Positions 49,940 through 59,549 are shown, numbered from the stretch's first letter. The stretch is DNA of 64,000 bases from Parahoeflea alexandrii (GCF_024105735.1 NZ_JAAAML010000002.1:186001-250000), one strand, 5' to 3'. The notes: generated by a model from the sequence alone, not told the origin. Numbers and translations are program-made.

Positions 49940-51349
49940 CTATTTCCACTCGCGAATATCGACAAAATGCCCGGCAACCGCCGCGGCCGCTGCCATCGCC
50001 GGGGAGACCAAGTGGGTGCGGCCCTTGAAACCCTGGCGGCCTTCGAAGTTGCGGTTCGAGGTCGAGGCGCAGCGTTCGCCGGGCTTGAGCCGGTCGTCAT
50101 TCATCGCCAGGCACATCGAGCAGCCAGGCTCGCGCCAGTCAAAGCCCGCCGCCTTGAAGATGACGTCGAGGCCTTCGGCTTCCGCCTGTTCCTTGACTAG
50201 GCCCGAGCCTGGAACGATCATCGCGTCGACATTGGCGTTGACGGTCTTGCCTTCGACCACCTTGGCCGCGGCGCGCAGATCCTCGATGCGGCCATTGGTG
50301 CACGAGCCGATGAACACCCGGTCGATCTTGATGTCGGTGATCGGGGTGCCGGGCTTCAGCCCCATGTAGTCGAGCGCGCGCCATTTCGAGGTGCGCTTGG
50401 CCTCGTCCTTGATATCGTCGGGGTTCGGCACCACGCCGGTGACGGCGATCACGTCCTCGGGCGACGAGCCCCAGGAGACGATCGGCGGCAGCGAGGCGGC
50501 GTCGAGCCGGACGATCTTGTCGTAATGCGCGCCCTCGTCTGACGGCAGCGTCTTCCAGTACTCGACAGCCATATCCCAGGCCTTGCCCTTGGGCGAGCGA
50601 GGACGGTCCTTGAAATAGGCATAGGTCTTCTCGTCGGGCGCGATCAGGCCGGCCCGCGCTCCGCCTTCGATCGTCATGTTGCAGACCGTCATGCGGCCTT
50701 CCATCGACAGCGCGCGGATCGCCTCGCCGGCGAACTCGATGACGTAGCCGGTGCCGCCGGCGGTACCGATCTCGCCGATAATGGCGAGAATGATGTCCTT
50801 GGCGGTGACGCCCTCGGGCAGCTCGCCATTGACCTCGACCAGCATGTTCTTGGCTTTTTTCTGGATCAGCGTCTGCGTTGCGAGAACGTGTTCGACCTCG
50901 GAAGTGCCGATGCCGTGCGCCAGCGCACCGAAAGCGCCGTGGGTCGAGGTATGGCTGTCGCCGCAGACGATTGTTGTGCCGGGCAGGGTGAAGCCCTGCT
51001 CCGGGCCGACGATGTGGACGATGCCCTGCCGCTTGTCGTTCTCGTTGAGATACTCAACGCCGAAATCAGCCGCGTTGGTGGCCAGCGCCTCGACCTGGAT
51101 GCGGCTTTCCTCGTTCTTGATGCCGAGCGCCCGGTCCGGCGAGGTCGGCACGTTGTGGTCGACGACGGCCAGCGTCTTTTCCGGCGCGCGAACCTTGCGG
51201 TGTGCGGTCCTGAGGCCTTCGAAGGCCTGAGGGCTGGTGACTTCGTGAACCAGGTGACGGTCGATATAGAGCAGGCAGGTGCCGTCCTCCTGCTGATCGA
51301 CCAGGTGGTCGTCCCAGATCTTGTCATAGAGTGTGCGCGGTGCGGTCAT
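49940..51349 (-). CDS. leuC: 3-isopropylmalate dehydratase large subunit
   Basis: A 469-aa aconitase-superfamily enzyme for leucine biosynthesis. The 4Fe-4S cysteines are visible in GSCTNGRI and [42 protein letters not shown] is the family signature. The small subunit leuD is not in the window. The 275-bp upstream region (51350-51624) has no recognised leader peptide. Confidence 0.97.
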   Translation of the reverse strand: MTAPRTLYDKIWDDHLVDQQEDGTCLLYIDRHLVHEVTSPQAFEGLRTAHRKVRAPEKTLAVVDHNVPTSPDRALGIKNEESRIQVEALATNAADFGVEYLNENDKRQGIVHIVGPEQGFTLPGTTIVCGDSHTSTHGAFGALAHGIGTSEVEHVLATQTLIQKKAKNMLVEVNGELPEGVTAKDIILAIIGEIGTAGGTGYVIEFAGEAIRALSMEGRMTVCNMTIEGGARAGLIAPDEKTYAYFKDRPRSPKGKAWDMAVEYWKTLPSDEGAHYDKIVRLDAASLPPIVSWGSSPEDVIAVTGVVPNPDDIKDEAKRTSKWRALDYMGLKPGTPITDIKIDRVFIGSCTNGRIEDLRAAAKVVEGKTVNANVDAMIVPGSGLVKEQAEAEGLDVIFKAAGFDWREPGCSMCLAMNDDRLKPGERCASTSNRNFEGRQGFKGRTHLVSPAMAAAAAVAGHFVDIREWK

Positions 51350-51624
51350 GGTGGTGGTCCGTGTAAATGATGAAAGAGCATGGATCTGAAGTCCGCCAGC
51401 GGGATGGCGGCAGCAACGCAGGCCTCAGGCGCCGAGGCTGGACAGCGCCCCGGAAATGCGCGCGAAGAACCGCGCCGGCAGGCGCTTGTGATCCTGCAGC
51501 ACAAAGACTTGAGGCGCGAGACATCTGAATTTCGATCCCATGTCCCGGCTCATACCAATTTTTGGACAGACCGGCAATCATATATGAGCTTGGAGCAATA
51601 GATGCTCCTGCCGGCCAGGCCGCT

Positions 51625-52161
51625 TCAGCCGTCGTCACCGGAATCGCCGGACTGTTTGATCGACCGCTCGACCGACCGCTCACTCGGTTTTGGCATGACC
51701 CGGGTTTCGAGCCGGCGCACCAGCGCGAGCACCAACCCGCCCAGCAGGCAGGACAACAGCGCCACCGGCCACAGGCCGAGCCCTGCCGAAAGCCCGCAGG
51801 CGCCCGCCAGCCACATTCCGGCCCCGGTGGTCAGCCCCTGAACCTTGCCGCGCCGCATCAGGATCGAGCCCGCGGCCAGAAACGCTACCCCGGCGGTAAT
51901 CGCCTCGACCAGCCGCAGCGGATCGGTGCGGATCTGATCGTCGGAGAAAGCGGGCATGGCGATGATTTCCAGTGCGATGACGGCAAACACCGCAGCCGCC
52001 AGCGCGATCATCATGTGGGTGCGCAGCCCCGCCGGCCGTTCGGCGATCTCGCGCTCGAAACCAAGCACGCCGCCCAGGCCGGTGGCAAGAAGCAACCGCA
52101 CGGCAATCACCTGCCAGGGCAGGCTCGTCGACAACGAGAATTCCTCGATCAGGCCAATCAT
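51625..52161 (-). CDS. MgtC/SapB family membrane protein
   Basis: A 178-aa protein with about five hydrophobic segments and the MgtC motif RLLLATGLGGVLGFEREIAERPAGLRTHMMIALAAAVFAVI. In enterobacteria MgtC restrains F-ATPase during low magnesium and inside hosts; here only the family is supported. The start at MIGLIEEFSL gives the MgtC domain length. Confidence 0.88.
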   Translation of the reverse strand: MIGLIEEFSLSTSLPWQVIAVRLLLATGLGGVLGFEREIAERPAGLRTHMMIALAAAVFAVIALEIIAMPAFSDDQIRTDPLRLVEAITAGVAFLAAGSILMRRGKVQGLTTGAGMWLAGACGLSAGLGLWPVALLSCLLGGLVLALVRRLETRVMPKPSERSVERSIKQSGDSGDDG

Positions 52162-52219
52162 GCCGGGGTAACGCCGCAGACCGCCGGCTGGTTCCGGCCG
52201 CAAGTTCGGCGCAAACGGC

Positions 52220-52471
52220 TCAGGCCAAGGGCTGGCCGCGCTCCAGCAGTTTCCGGTAATGGGCCGTCCGACGGTCTCGCAGGCTGATCCGGTCAGTGTA
52301 CCCGATGTCCCGCTTGAGCCGTTCATCCAGCTCGTCGGCAGCCATCACCCTGCGGCCGGGCAGCAGACATGCGAGAAGCCGGCCCGCTCTACGGACTGCA
52401 AGGCACAATGGTTTTGCTGGCCCGCAGAGCCGCGCGAACCGGCCCTGCGAAGCGCGATCATGACCGCTCAT
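52220..52471 (-). CDS. DUF1127-like small protein
   Basis: An 83-aa protein. The C-terminal half carries ADELDERLKRDIGYTDRISLRDRR, matching the DUF1127 motif (L..RDIG...). DUF1127 proteins in rhizobia affect phosphate and carbon metabolism and RNA turnover; that function is not proven for this gene. AAGGAAAG lies 6 bp before the ATG. It is divergent from the LysR gene at 52587. Confidence 0.72.
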   Translation of the reverse strand: MSGHDRASQGRFARLCGPAKPLCLAVRRAGRLLACLLPGRRVMAADELDERLKRDIGYTDRISLRDRRTAHYRKLLERGQPLA

Positions 52472-52586
52472 CGCTCTTTCCTTTTTGGAGGGTGTGGTCT
52501 TTTGATGTGTTCTGGAGATAGAGTGACGCACGAAAGCCTGAAATTCCAACGGAATTCCTGTCTGAGCCCATAAAGAGAACTTATCG

Positions 52587-53510
52587 ATGAAACTGTCGAG
52601 GAGGGTCCCGCTCAACGCGCTGCGGGTGTTTGAAGCGGTGGCCCGCCATGGCGGGTTTTCCCGCGCCGCCGAAGAACTGGGCATGACCCAGACTGCGGTG
52701 AGCTACCAGATCAAGTTGCTGGAGGAGCACATCGGCGAACAGCTGTTCCTTCGGCAACCGCGCCGGATTGTCAACACCGAGACCGCCGAGCGCATGCTGC
52801 CAAGCGTCAGCAAGGGCTTCGAGCATCTTGGCGACGCCATGCTGGCCGCCGTCCAGCCATCCAGCCAGACACTGGAAATCCACTCCTCGCCGACCTTTGC
52901 CTCGCACTGGCTGGCCCGCAATCTCGGCAGCTTCCAGCTTGCCTGGCCCGGAACAGCCGTGCGGCTGTTGCGTGTGAGCAAGATCACCGATTTCAACCGC
53001 GATCCCGCCGATATCTCCATCCGCTGGGGCGTCGGCCCCTGGCCGGAGCAGGAGTGCCATTTGCTCGGCCGGTTTTCCTTTGCCCCGATGCTGAGCCCCG
53101 CACTGGCGGCAAGCGCCGGCGGGATAACCGAACCCAGGCACCTGTTGCGCCTGCCGATCATCGGCGCCCAGCAGGACTCCTGGCAAACCTGGTTTGCCAG
53201 TGCGGGTGTTGAGCCGCCCGACCTGTCGGTCCACAAGCGCCACAATTACATCGAGCAGGACCTGTGCGCCAACGCGGCGCTGGCCGGCCAAGGCGTCGCC
53301 ATGCTCAATCACATCTATTTCGCTGAAGAACTCGCTTCCGGGCGGCTGATCGCGCCCTTCAACCATCACTGCAGCGATGATATCGGCATCTGGCTGGTGC
53401 ACCCGGCAAGCCGGCGCAACAATCCGAAGATCAAGGCGTTCCGGGAATGGATCCTGGCCGCGGTTTCAGCCGACATGCAGCGGACCGAACCCTCGGCAGC
53501 CGGATCTTGA
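52587..53510 (+). CDS. LysR family transcriptional regulator (GcvA-like)
   Basis: A 307-aa LysR regulator. The HTH is at about residues 7-42 (ALRVFEAVARHGGFSRAAEELGMTQTAVSYQIKLLEEHIG), with the GcvA-type start MKLSRRVPLNALRVFEAVARHG. The effector domain ends in IKAFREWILAAV. It is divergent from the DUF1127-like gene, its probable target, and 7 bp before the stop of the convergent methyltransferase gene. Confidence 0.9.
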   Translation: MKLSRRVPLNALRVFEAVARHGGFSRAAEELGMTQTAVSYQIKLLEEHIGEQLFLRQPRRIVNTETAERMLPSVSKGFEHLGDAMLAAVQPSSQTLEIHSSPTFASHWLARNLGSFQLAWPGTAVRLLRVSKITDFNRDPADISIRWGVGPWPEQECHLLGRFSFAPMLSPALAASAGGITEPRHLLRLPIIGAQQDSWQTWFASAGVEPPDLSVHKRHNYIEQDLCANAALAGQGVAMLNHIYFAEELASGRLIAPFNHHCSDDIGIWLVHPASRRNNPKIKAFREWILAAVSADMQRTEPSAAGS

Positions 53511-53516
53511 GCCCGC

Positions 53517-54152
53517 TCAGGCCAGCACCTCGAACACGTGTGCACTGACCAGAACGTCCGGCTCATCGAGCGCGAAGGCCCGGAACGGCGGGCTCTGTTC
53601 CATTGGCCGCCAGATGCCGCGCGCGCCCAGATCCTCGATTATGGAGCCAAATCCGCCGCTGTGGAAAATCGTGTCCCGCACCGTGAAGATCGCCGCCCCG
53701 CCCGGCCTCGTGATGCGGCAGAGTTCTTCAAGGCTCGAGGCCGGAGCGTGTCCCTCTGTGAACACGCCGGTGGAGAAGAACGCGGCGAAATGATTGTCCG
53801 CCCAGGGCAGCACCTCGCCGAGCGTGGCGCGCCTGAGATCGTCGTAGGCGTTCCGCGACCCGGCCACCTTGAGCATCTCCTCGGAGAAATCGAGACCGGC
53901 GATCCGGTCGTACCCGAGCGCCTTGAGATAGGGCCCGGACAGTCCTGTGCCACAACCCGCGTCGAGCAGCGGCCCGGCGTCCGGCCTGATGTATCGCGCG
54001 ACCCAGGCCAGCACCTGGAACGGCAGGCAGTAACCGGCGGCCAGGGTGTCGCGGTCGTAGGCGGCGGCCCAGGCGGCGTAGGCAGCGGCCAGCTCGTCCG
54101 GTGATCTGGCGGCATAAACCTGTTCGAGTTCCCGATTGCTGCGGTGAGCCAT
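53517..54152 (-). CDS. Class I SAM-dependent methyltransferase
   Basis: A 211-aa methyltransferase with the SAM-binding motif I (PLLDAGCGTGLSGPYLKALGYDRIAGLDFSEEML) at about residues 62-95. Substrate unknown; the family (Williams-Beuren syndrome-type, or UbiE-like) methylates small molecules. The ATG with MAHRSNREL was chosen; the longer frame would overlap the next gene. Confidence 0.83.
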   Translation of the reverse strand: MAHRSNRELEQVYAARSPDELAAAYAAWAAAYDRDTLAAGYCLPFQVLAWVARYIRPDAGPLLDAGCGTGLSGPYLKALGYDRIAGLDFSEEMLKVAGSRNAYDDLRRATLGEVLPWADNHFAAFFSTGVFTEGHAPASSLEELCRITRPGGAAIFTVRDTIFHSGGFGSIIEDLGARGIWRPMEQSPPFRAFALDEPDVLVSAHVFEVLA

Positions 54153-54205
54153 GATTGTCTCCTGCCTGGCCAGAGTTGAATGCCGCCTCCCGCCGTTGGC
54201 AGAAT

Positions 54206-55066
54206 TCACTCGTCGAATCTGCGGCCGGGGCGGAACATCGGCTTGTCCCGATTGTCGCCATTCTTGTCGATCAGGTCGATGAGCACCAGTGCACTGGTGC
54301 GGCGAAGCCTGCCCGAGCTGTCAAGCGCAAGCGCATAGGAGAGCACAAGAAAGGCAACAAGGTTGATGACCGTCCCCAGCGGCACGACCAGGTCGGGCCT
54401 GACCCCGCCCGGCGGAAGCCCGGCAAACACTTCGCCATTTGCAACCGAGAGCGGGAAGAAAAGCAGATCCCTGATGTCCTGCGCCACGGCGACCGGAAGC
54501 CCGAGATTGGGCGACAGCGACAGCAGCAGATCCGAACAGACCCACACGCAGCTGCCGACATAGATCACGCCGATCGGGATGCTGCCATAGAGCCGCGTCC
54601 GCGCAATCGAATCGGCAAATCCGGGTGTGTATTCCACCTGGAAGCACAACAGCACACCCAGCGTCATCAGCGGCATCAGCTCGAACAGGCTCCAGCGCGG
54701 GAAGAACAGAAACAATGACCCGAGATTCACACCCCATAGATTGCCCAGCATGAACAGCGAGGGCAGATACGGCATCAGCAAGGCCAGCGGAAACAGCGCC
54801 CACAGCCGCGAGCCGACCGCCAGGCCACGCCCGTAAAATGCCATTGCCCCGACGACAGAAGCGGCAATCAGCAGGCCGGGCTGAAGCCAAAGGCCGAGAA
54901 CCGCCGCCATCGCCCCGCAAGTCCCGCCGCTGATGCAGCCCTGTCCGGCAATCACCGGGACCACGAACCACAGGGCCTGACCGAAAAACACCGTCCCCAG
55001 CGCGAGCAGGCTCAGGAACAGCATGAACCAGCCTGTGAAGCTTCTGGCGGTAAGTCTGGAAGGCAC
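54206..55066 (-). CDS. Polytopic membrane protein, hypothetical
   Basis: A 286-aa protein with roughly six to eight hydrophobic segments spread over its whole length and a short basic C-terminal tail. No family recognised. Its stop is 53 bp before the methyltransferase start, so the two may be co-transcribed. The upstream 180 bp (55067-55246) separate it from the ABC permease gene. Confidence 0.7.
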   Translation of the reverse strand: MPSRLTARSFTGWFMLFLSLLALGTVFFGQALWFVVPVIAGQGCISGGTCGAMAAVLGLWLQPGLLIAASVVGAMAFYGRGLAVGSRLWALFPLALLMPYLPSLFMLGNLWGVNLGSLFLFFPRWSLFELMPLMTLGVLLCFQVEYTPGFADSIARTRLYGSIPIGVIYVGSCVWVCSDLLLSLSPNLGLPVAVAQDIRDLLFFPLSVANGEVFAGLPPGGVRPDLVVPLGTVINLVAFLVLSYALALDSSGRLRRTSALVLIDLIDKNGDNRDKPMFRPGRRFDE

Positions 55067-55246
55067 GGATCAATCCCCGGGTTGCACTGGCCGCAACCTG
55101 CAAGGGTCAGACTAACAAAACCCTAAATTGAACATGGAAATTTGCAGAAACTCGATGTTTATCAATTGATTGCCGGAAATTCCACCGAGATATAGGGGGT
55201 TTTGGCACCGCCTTGTCTGCAGCGGATTTCAACCTCGGGTATCTGG

Positions 55247-56074
55247 CTAGTCCCGCCCGCCAGAGCGTTCCTCATCGGCACGCCTCAGACGCTTTTCCAG
55301 GGCGCGCAACGCCAGCGACAGGCCGACGGTGAGCAGCAGGTAGACATAGGCGACGATCGAATAGGTTTCGAAGAACCGGAACGAGCCCGAGGCATAGACC
55401 TTGCCCATCTGCGTCAGGTCGGCGACGCCAAGCACCGAGACCAGCGACGAATCCTTGATCATGGCGATGAAATCATTGCCGAGCGGCGGCAGAATGGTGC
55501 GGATCGCCTGCGGCAACACGATGAAACGGAAGCGCTGCAGCGGGTTGAGCCCCAGTGCCTTGGCCGCCTCGATCTGGCCTGTCTCCACCGACAGGATGCC
55601 GGCGCGGAACACCTCCGAGATGAAGGCGGAATAGCCGATGGTCAGCGCGATGATCGCCCTCCACAGAAGCGAGACATCGCGCACCAGCATCTCGCCGATC
55701 AGCCCTGCCTCGATCAGCGGCGTCATCAGGAAGTTCCACGCCACGACGAAGCCCGGTGCGCCGACAAAGGCGATGTAGAACAACAGCACCAGGATCGGGA
55801 TGCCGCGGATGATCTCGACATAGAACCGCGCGATCTGCCTGAGCACCAGGTATCGCGACAGGCCCATCACCGCCAGCAGCAGCCCGAAGCCGGTGGCCAG
55901 CGCAAAGCCGACGAGGGTGACGAAGATGGTGATCCAGACGCCCCTGGAGACGATGGTGAAGATCTGGCTGTAGAGATCGTTGATCGCAATCTGGATCGCC
56001 AGAAACAGCGCGATGGCGCCGGCGGCCAGGAGCCACCAGGGGAAGTCCGGTTTGTCGTCCTGCTTCGGTGCCAT
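55247..56074 (-). CDS. Polar amino acid ABC transporter permease
   Basis: A 275-aa inner-membrane permease of the HisM/GlnP type. It has about five transmembrane segments and the EAA loop (RAGILSVETGQIEAAKALGLNPLQRFRFIVLPQAIR), which contacts the ATPase. It follows a GNAT gene by 2 bp, and both follow the binding-protein gene. No second permease or ATP-binding protein is encoded nearby. The start at MAPKQDDKP gives normal length; the frame is open 27 codons upstream. Confidence 0.9.
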   Translation of the reverse strand: MAPKQDDKPDFPWWLLAAGAIALFLAIQIAINDLYSQIFTIVSRGVWITIFVTLVGFALATGFGLLLAVMGLSRYLVLRQIARFYVEIIRGIPILVLLFYIAFVGAPGFVVAWNFLMTPLIEAGLIGEMLVRDVSLLWRAIIALTIGYSAFISEVFRAGILSVETGQIEAAKALGLNPLQRFRFIVLPQAIRTILPPLGNDFIAMIKDSSLVSVLGVADLTQMGKVYASGSFRFFETYSIVAYVYLLLTVGLSLALRALEKRLRRADEERSGGRD

Positions 56075-56076
56075 TG

Positions 56077-56595
56077 TCACGGGTGAGAGCTTTCCACCGG
56101 TGCGCCGGCCGGCGCCGGGCGCATGAACATCTGCTCCCGCACCCCGCCGCGCCACTGGTCGTTCTCGCTCTCGGAACTGAGGATGAAGCCGTGCCGTTCA
56201 TAGAGCGCACGCGCCGCCTCAAGTCCGGCAAAGGTGGTGAGCCAGACCGGGCCTGCCGCGACGCTGTCCGCATGCTCGATGGCGCGGCGCATCAGCTCCT
56301 TGCCAAGCCCGCTGCCACGTTCGCTGCCGGCGACCACGAACCATCTGAGATGCGCGCCGTCCGGCCCGCCGCCGGTCACGTCCATGCTGATCGAGCCGGC
56401 GAGTGCATCGCCGCGCCAAGCGGTCAGGAACAGGTCGCGCACCGGATCCATCCGGGCGAGAAACGCCGCGAGTTCCGCCGCGACCTTGGTCTCGAACGCC
56501 TGCCCGAACCCCCATTCGGCCGCATAATAGTCCATGTGCAGGCCGAGGACGCCGCCAAGCGCCCCCGGCCTGTATCCGTCAAGAACGATCGGCAC
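56077..56595 (-). CDS. GNAT family N-acetyltransferase
   Basis: A 172-aa acetyltransferase whose N-terminal YRPGALGGVLGLHMDYYAAEWGFGQAFE is typical of a GNAT branch that is often fused to or next to MarR regulators; GSGLGKELMRRAIE is the acetyl-CoA loop. The start is set at GTG 56595, which lies 9 bp past the stop of the binding-protein gene. An ATG 13 codons upstream would overlap that gene. Its place between transporter genes suggests action on the imported amino acid or a derivative. Confidence 0.78.
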   Translation of the reverse strand: MPIVLDGYRPGALGGVLGLHMDYYAAEWGFGQAFETKVAAELAAFLARMDPVRDLFLTAWRGDALAGSISMDVTGGGPDGAHLRWFVVAGSERGSGLGKELMRRAIEHADSVAAGPVWLTTFAGLEAARALYERHGFILSSESENDQWRGGVREQMFMRPAPAGAPVESSHP

Positions 56596-56603
56596 GATCG
56601 CTC

Positions 56604-57404
56604 TCAGCCGCCAAGCTTGTAGTCGAGGAACCACTTTGTGTTGAGCGCGTCGATGGTGCCGTCGGCCTTCATCGCCGCAATCGCCGCGTTGACCGGTGAG
56701 ACCAGTTCCGAGCCCTTGGGAAAGATGAAGCCGAAATCGTCGGTGCCGAGCGGGCCGCCGACGAGCTTGAGGCCGCCGTCGGAGGCCTCGACATAGCCCT
56801 TGCCGGCAACCCCGTCGGTGAGCACCATGTCGACATCGCCGGTCTTCAGCGCCTGCACAGTGGCGCCGAAGGTTTCCATCAGCTTGATGCGCGGATTCTG
56901 CTCGTTGCCGTCCAGCACGTCATAGACGGCGACATAGAACGGCGTGGTGCCGGGCTGCGCGCCCACGAGACCGTCCTCGAATGCCGCGAAGGAAGCCGCA
57001 TCGCTGAACCTCTCCTCGTCGCCGCGCACCAGCATGAACATTTCCGAGCGCATGTAGGGATCGGAGAAATCGACCTTCTCCTTGCGGTCTTCCTTGATCG
57101 AGATGCCGGTCATGCCGATCTCGTACTGGCCGTCGGAAACCGACTGGATCATCGCGTCCCAGGAGGTGTTCTGGTACTCGACGGTGAAATTCAGCCGCTT
57201 GGCGATCTCGTTCATCGCATCATATTCCCAGCCGATCTGCTCACCGGTCTTTGGATCGATGAACTGCAGCGGCGGATAGGCATTCTCGGTGACCACCACC
57301 ACCGTCTCGCCGCCAAGATCCGGCAGATCCTGCGCCTGCAGGCTGGCAGCGCCCAGCCCGATGAAGACCGCGGCTGCGGCCGAAACAATTTTGCGAAATG
57401 ACAT
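56604..57404 (-). CDS. Amino acid ABC transporter substrate-binding protein
   Basis: A 266-aa periplasmic binding protein of family 3, with a signal peptide ([24 protein letters not shown]). The pattern [36 protein letters not shown] and [30 protein letters not shown] is that of polar amino acid receptors. The frame continues far upstream, but the signal peptide fixes the ATG. It is the first gene of an SBP-GNAT-permease unit that lacks an ATPase. Confidence 0.92.
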   Translation of the reverse strand: MSFRKIVSAAAAVFIGLGAASLQAQDLPDLGGETVVVVTENAYPPLQFIDPKTGEQIGWEYDAMNEIAKRLNFTVEYQNTSWDAMIQSVSDGQYEIGMTGISIKEDRKEKVDFSDPYMRSEMFMLVRGDEERFSDAASFAAFEDGLVGAQPGTTPFYVAVYDVLDGNEQNPRIKLMETFGATVQALKTGDVDMVLTDGVAGKGYVEASDGGLKLVGGPLGTDDFGFIFPKGSELVSPVNAAIAAMKADGTIDALNTKWFLDYKLGG

Positions 57405-58179
57405 GACACTCTCCCTGATGAGGTCTCGGGACTGATTTCCGGGCGCATCGCCTGTCGGCGTGGAGCGCTTGGCCCGCACTTTGCAATGCGGCTCGATGGG
57501 CCGCAAGGGGGAGCGTGCAGCAAGCAGAAACCCTCCAGGCGCCGCGACGCGAGGAGTTTTGGAAGGGACAGTCCGGAGGGCCGCGCGCAGGCTGTGCCGT
57601 TCGGAAAAGGTTTGGTGTGCATGCCCCGCTTTCGCGGTAGCATGCGGGGTGGCGCAGATTGCGCGCGGGCCCGAATATCGCCGGATGGTGTCCGCATCCG
57701 ACAGGCGGTCGCGTGCCGCTTGTTCGCCGCCCGGACACGGGCAGCCTTGAGCGACGGGTGGCATCGTCCGGCACGGGTTGGGCCTTGCGTTTATGATCCG
57801 GGAACGCCAGGGCGGCTGACACTGCGCCAGACGCCCTTCCCGCATCCGCAAGACGGCCCGCCACAGGCCCGTTTCCACCCTCACCCTGACAGCCGGCCGG
57901 CGCTGGCCGGCACAAGGGGCAAGGATTTATCCGGTGGCTGGCTTGGCCGGTCATCCCGTTGGACGTCCCGCAAGGGCATCCCGTTCAGGCTGATCCTGCT
58001 GCCAGCGGAACCCGCCGGTGCACCGCCTCCTCCATCGTCCTGCCGCACGTTACGGCAGCCACCCGGAGGCCTTCCTCCCGCTTGGACCGCAACGTTCGCG
58101 ATCCATCCGGTGACGGGAGCGGCATGAGTGTGGCAGGGGACCTGGAGGGTGTGGAAGAAATGGGGGAGATTTTGGCATT
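57405..58179. other. 775-bp region without a supported gene
   Basis: Between the divergent binding-protein gene and the DUF4440 gene. Composition is GC-rich; the open frames here have no recognisable motif or domain. The promoters of both flanking genes should lie within it. No tRNA, repeat or terminator was recognised. Confidence 0.55.
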
Positions 58180-58653
58180 ATGGAGAAAGTCCCGCAAACC
58201 TTCGGAACGCATGTCCGACAGTTGCATGAAGTGAGATCACAGCTACATTCAAGTGGTGTACCGAGCGAGGCGAAGCCATTGACGAGCGTTCCCAGCCTTG
58301 AGGAAATCCAATCCCTCGAAGAAGCCCTTCACCGCCCAGATGTTCGGCGTTCTAGGGAAGCCCTCAAAACGTTGCTCGCAGAAGGGTTTGTGGAATTTGG
58401 AGCCTCTGGGAGCATATACGACCGAAGAAACATTATCGATCTTCACGTTCAGGAGAGCGGGGCCGATGATGGTAACTTCCGATCATCGAACTACGTCCTC
58501 ATGCCCATTTCGAATGACGCGGTCATTTTAACCTACGAAACAGAGCACTCAAATCAGGATGGTTCGAAACGGCGTGTGCTGCGAAGCTCCGTCTGGAAGC
58601 ATGATGGCCTTAAGTGGCAAATGGTTTTCCATCAAGGTACAGTTAGATCGTAA
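58180..58653 (+). CDS. DUF4440/SnoaL-like protein
   Basis: A 157-aa NTF2-fold protein. Residues about 40-157 (LEEALHRPDVRRSREALKTLLAEGFVEFGASG... RRVLRSSVWKHDGLKWQMVFHQGTV) match DUF4440. The start is uncertain: an in-frame GTG at 58258 would remove an unconserved 26-residue N terminus. The GC content is lower than in the neighbours, which suggests acquisition. Function unknown. Confidence 0.72.
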   Translation: MEKVPQTFGTHVRQLHEVRSQLHSSGVPSEAKPLTSVPSLEEIQSLEEALHRPDVRRSREALKTLLAEGFVEFGASGSIYDRRNIIDLHVQESGADDGNFRSSNYVLMPISNDAVILTYETEHSNQDGSKRRVLRSSVWKHDGLKWQMVFHQGTVRS

Positions 58654-58733
58654 CGCCGTCTTAAGTCCCCATATCAATTTTGTGGCAATTGCTCCACAAC
58701 GCCGGAGATTTTCATGCGATGGCGCAGCGCGCA

Positions 58734-59033
58734 CCCTCTCCCCATTGGTGGGAGAGACTTCGAAGCGGTGGCCGAAGGCCTCAGCGCGACGCCGCGCGAA
58801 GGCTGTATCAGCAGCTTGGCTTCAGCCAAGTGCTAGAAATTCCAAGAGAGGGGGTCGGTTTCGGAGACGGGACCACCCCCTCACCTGAAAAATCTACGAC
58901 TTGGCGCTATCGCGCCAAGACCGTGACACGCCTTCGCGCGCCGCCGCGCTCAGGCCTTCGTTCGCTGAAATCAACTTCGTTGATTCCTTGCCTGCGGCAA
59001 TCGCTCCGAAGCCTCTCCCACAAGGGGAGAGGC
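58734..59033. repeat. About 300-bp imperfect inverted repeat element
   Basis: CTCTCCCCATTGGTGGGAGA at the left end (58736) resembles the reverse complement of the right end (CTCTCCCACAAGGGGAGAGG, 59013-59032). The two flanks also share the inverted pairs GGCCGAAGGCCTCAGCGCG / CGCGCTCAGGCCTTCG, GCCGCGCGAAGGC / GCCTTCGCGCGCCGC and a TTGGCGCTATCGCGCCAA hairpin near 58901. It resembles the mosaic palindromic elements of rhizobial intergenic regions and fills the gap between the DUF4440 gene and the flagellar-like gene. Confidence 0.7.
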
Positions 59034-59049
59034 AGAAACTCCACCAGCC

Positions 59050-59310
59050 TCAGTCCCTCTTGATGCTCATCAGCACGTCCCAGAGGTCGGCGCCGGTTTC
59101 GAACACGAGGGCGTTGGCCGCAAAGCCGGTTTCTGCCTGCTTGAGGGTGAGAAGCTCATTGGCGAGGCTGATCTCGGCGTCGGTTTCGGCTGCGGCATCG
59201 GTTGTGGCACCCGGACCGGAATTGGCGATATTGCCGGCAACGGTGGCCAGGCGGTTCTGCTCGGTGCGCATGCCCGAGAGCGCCATGTTCATCATCGAAG
59301 AAATCGTCAT
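59050..59310 (-). CDS. Miniature flagellar basal-body rod-like protein
   Basis: An 86-aa protein. The N terminus (SSMMNMALSGMRTEQNRLATVAGNIANS) matches the flagellar basal-body rod N-terminal motif shared by FlgB/FlgC/FlgE/FlgG. The C terminus (LLTLKQAETGFAANALVFETGADLWDVLMSIKRD) matches the FlgC-like C-terminal helix. The central domain of a true rod protein (about 130-150 aa) is missing, so it is a miniature or degenerate rod protein away from any flagellar cluster. The ATG was chosen at MTISSMMN. Confidence 0.7.
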   Translation of the reverse strand: MTISSMMNMALSGMRTEQNRLATVAGNIANSGPGATTDAAAETDAEISLANELLTLKQAETGFAANALVFETGADLWDVLMSIKRD

Positions 59311-59481
59311 CCGGACCCTGCCCCGTGCAAATGCGCGCTCACGTGAGCGCCGAGTGTCGCCGATCCGGCTTAGCAGAGGATTAACCCGGTCGTGCGGTTT
59401 TGAACGGTTTGCCGCAATTCCGGTCTGCCAGAGCGACAGGCCGGAATCGGCACGGCAATGAAGTCCGGACCCGGAACGCAA

Positions 59482-59509
59482 AAAAAGCGCCGGTTTCCCG
59501 GCGCTTTTT
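59482..59509 (-). terminator. Rho-independent terminator after rplS
   Basis: AAAAAGCGCCGG (59482-59493) pairs with CCGGCGCTTTTT (59498-59509), giving a T-run on the minus strand after the rplS stop. It could also act on the other strand. Confidence 0.85.
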
Positions 59510-59549
59510 CAACCGACCCCGAAGGATCGTCAAATCATGATGGAGCGGC

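Noticed and set aside
57486-58127. 213-codon frame in the gap before the DUF4440 gene
   Set aside because: No signal peptide, domain or credible ribosome binding site; Arg/Pro-rich composition of a random GC-rich frame.
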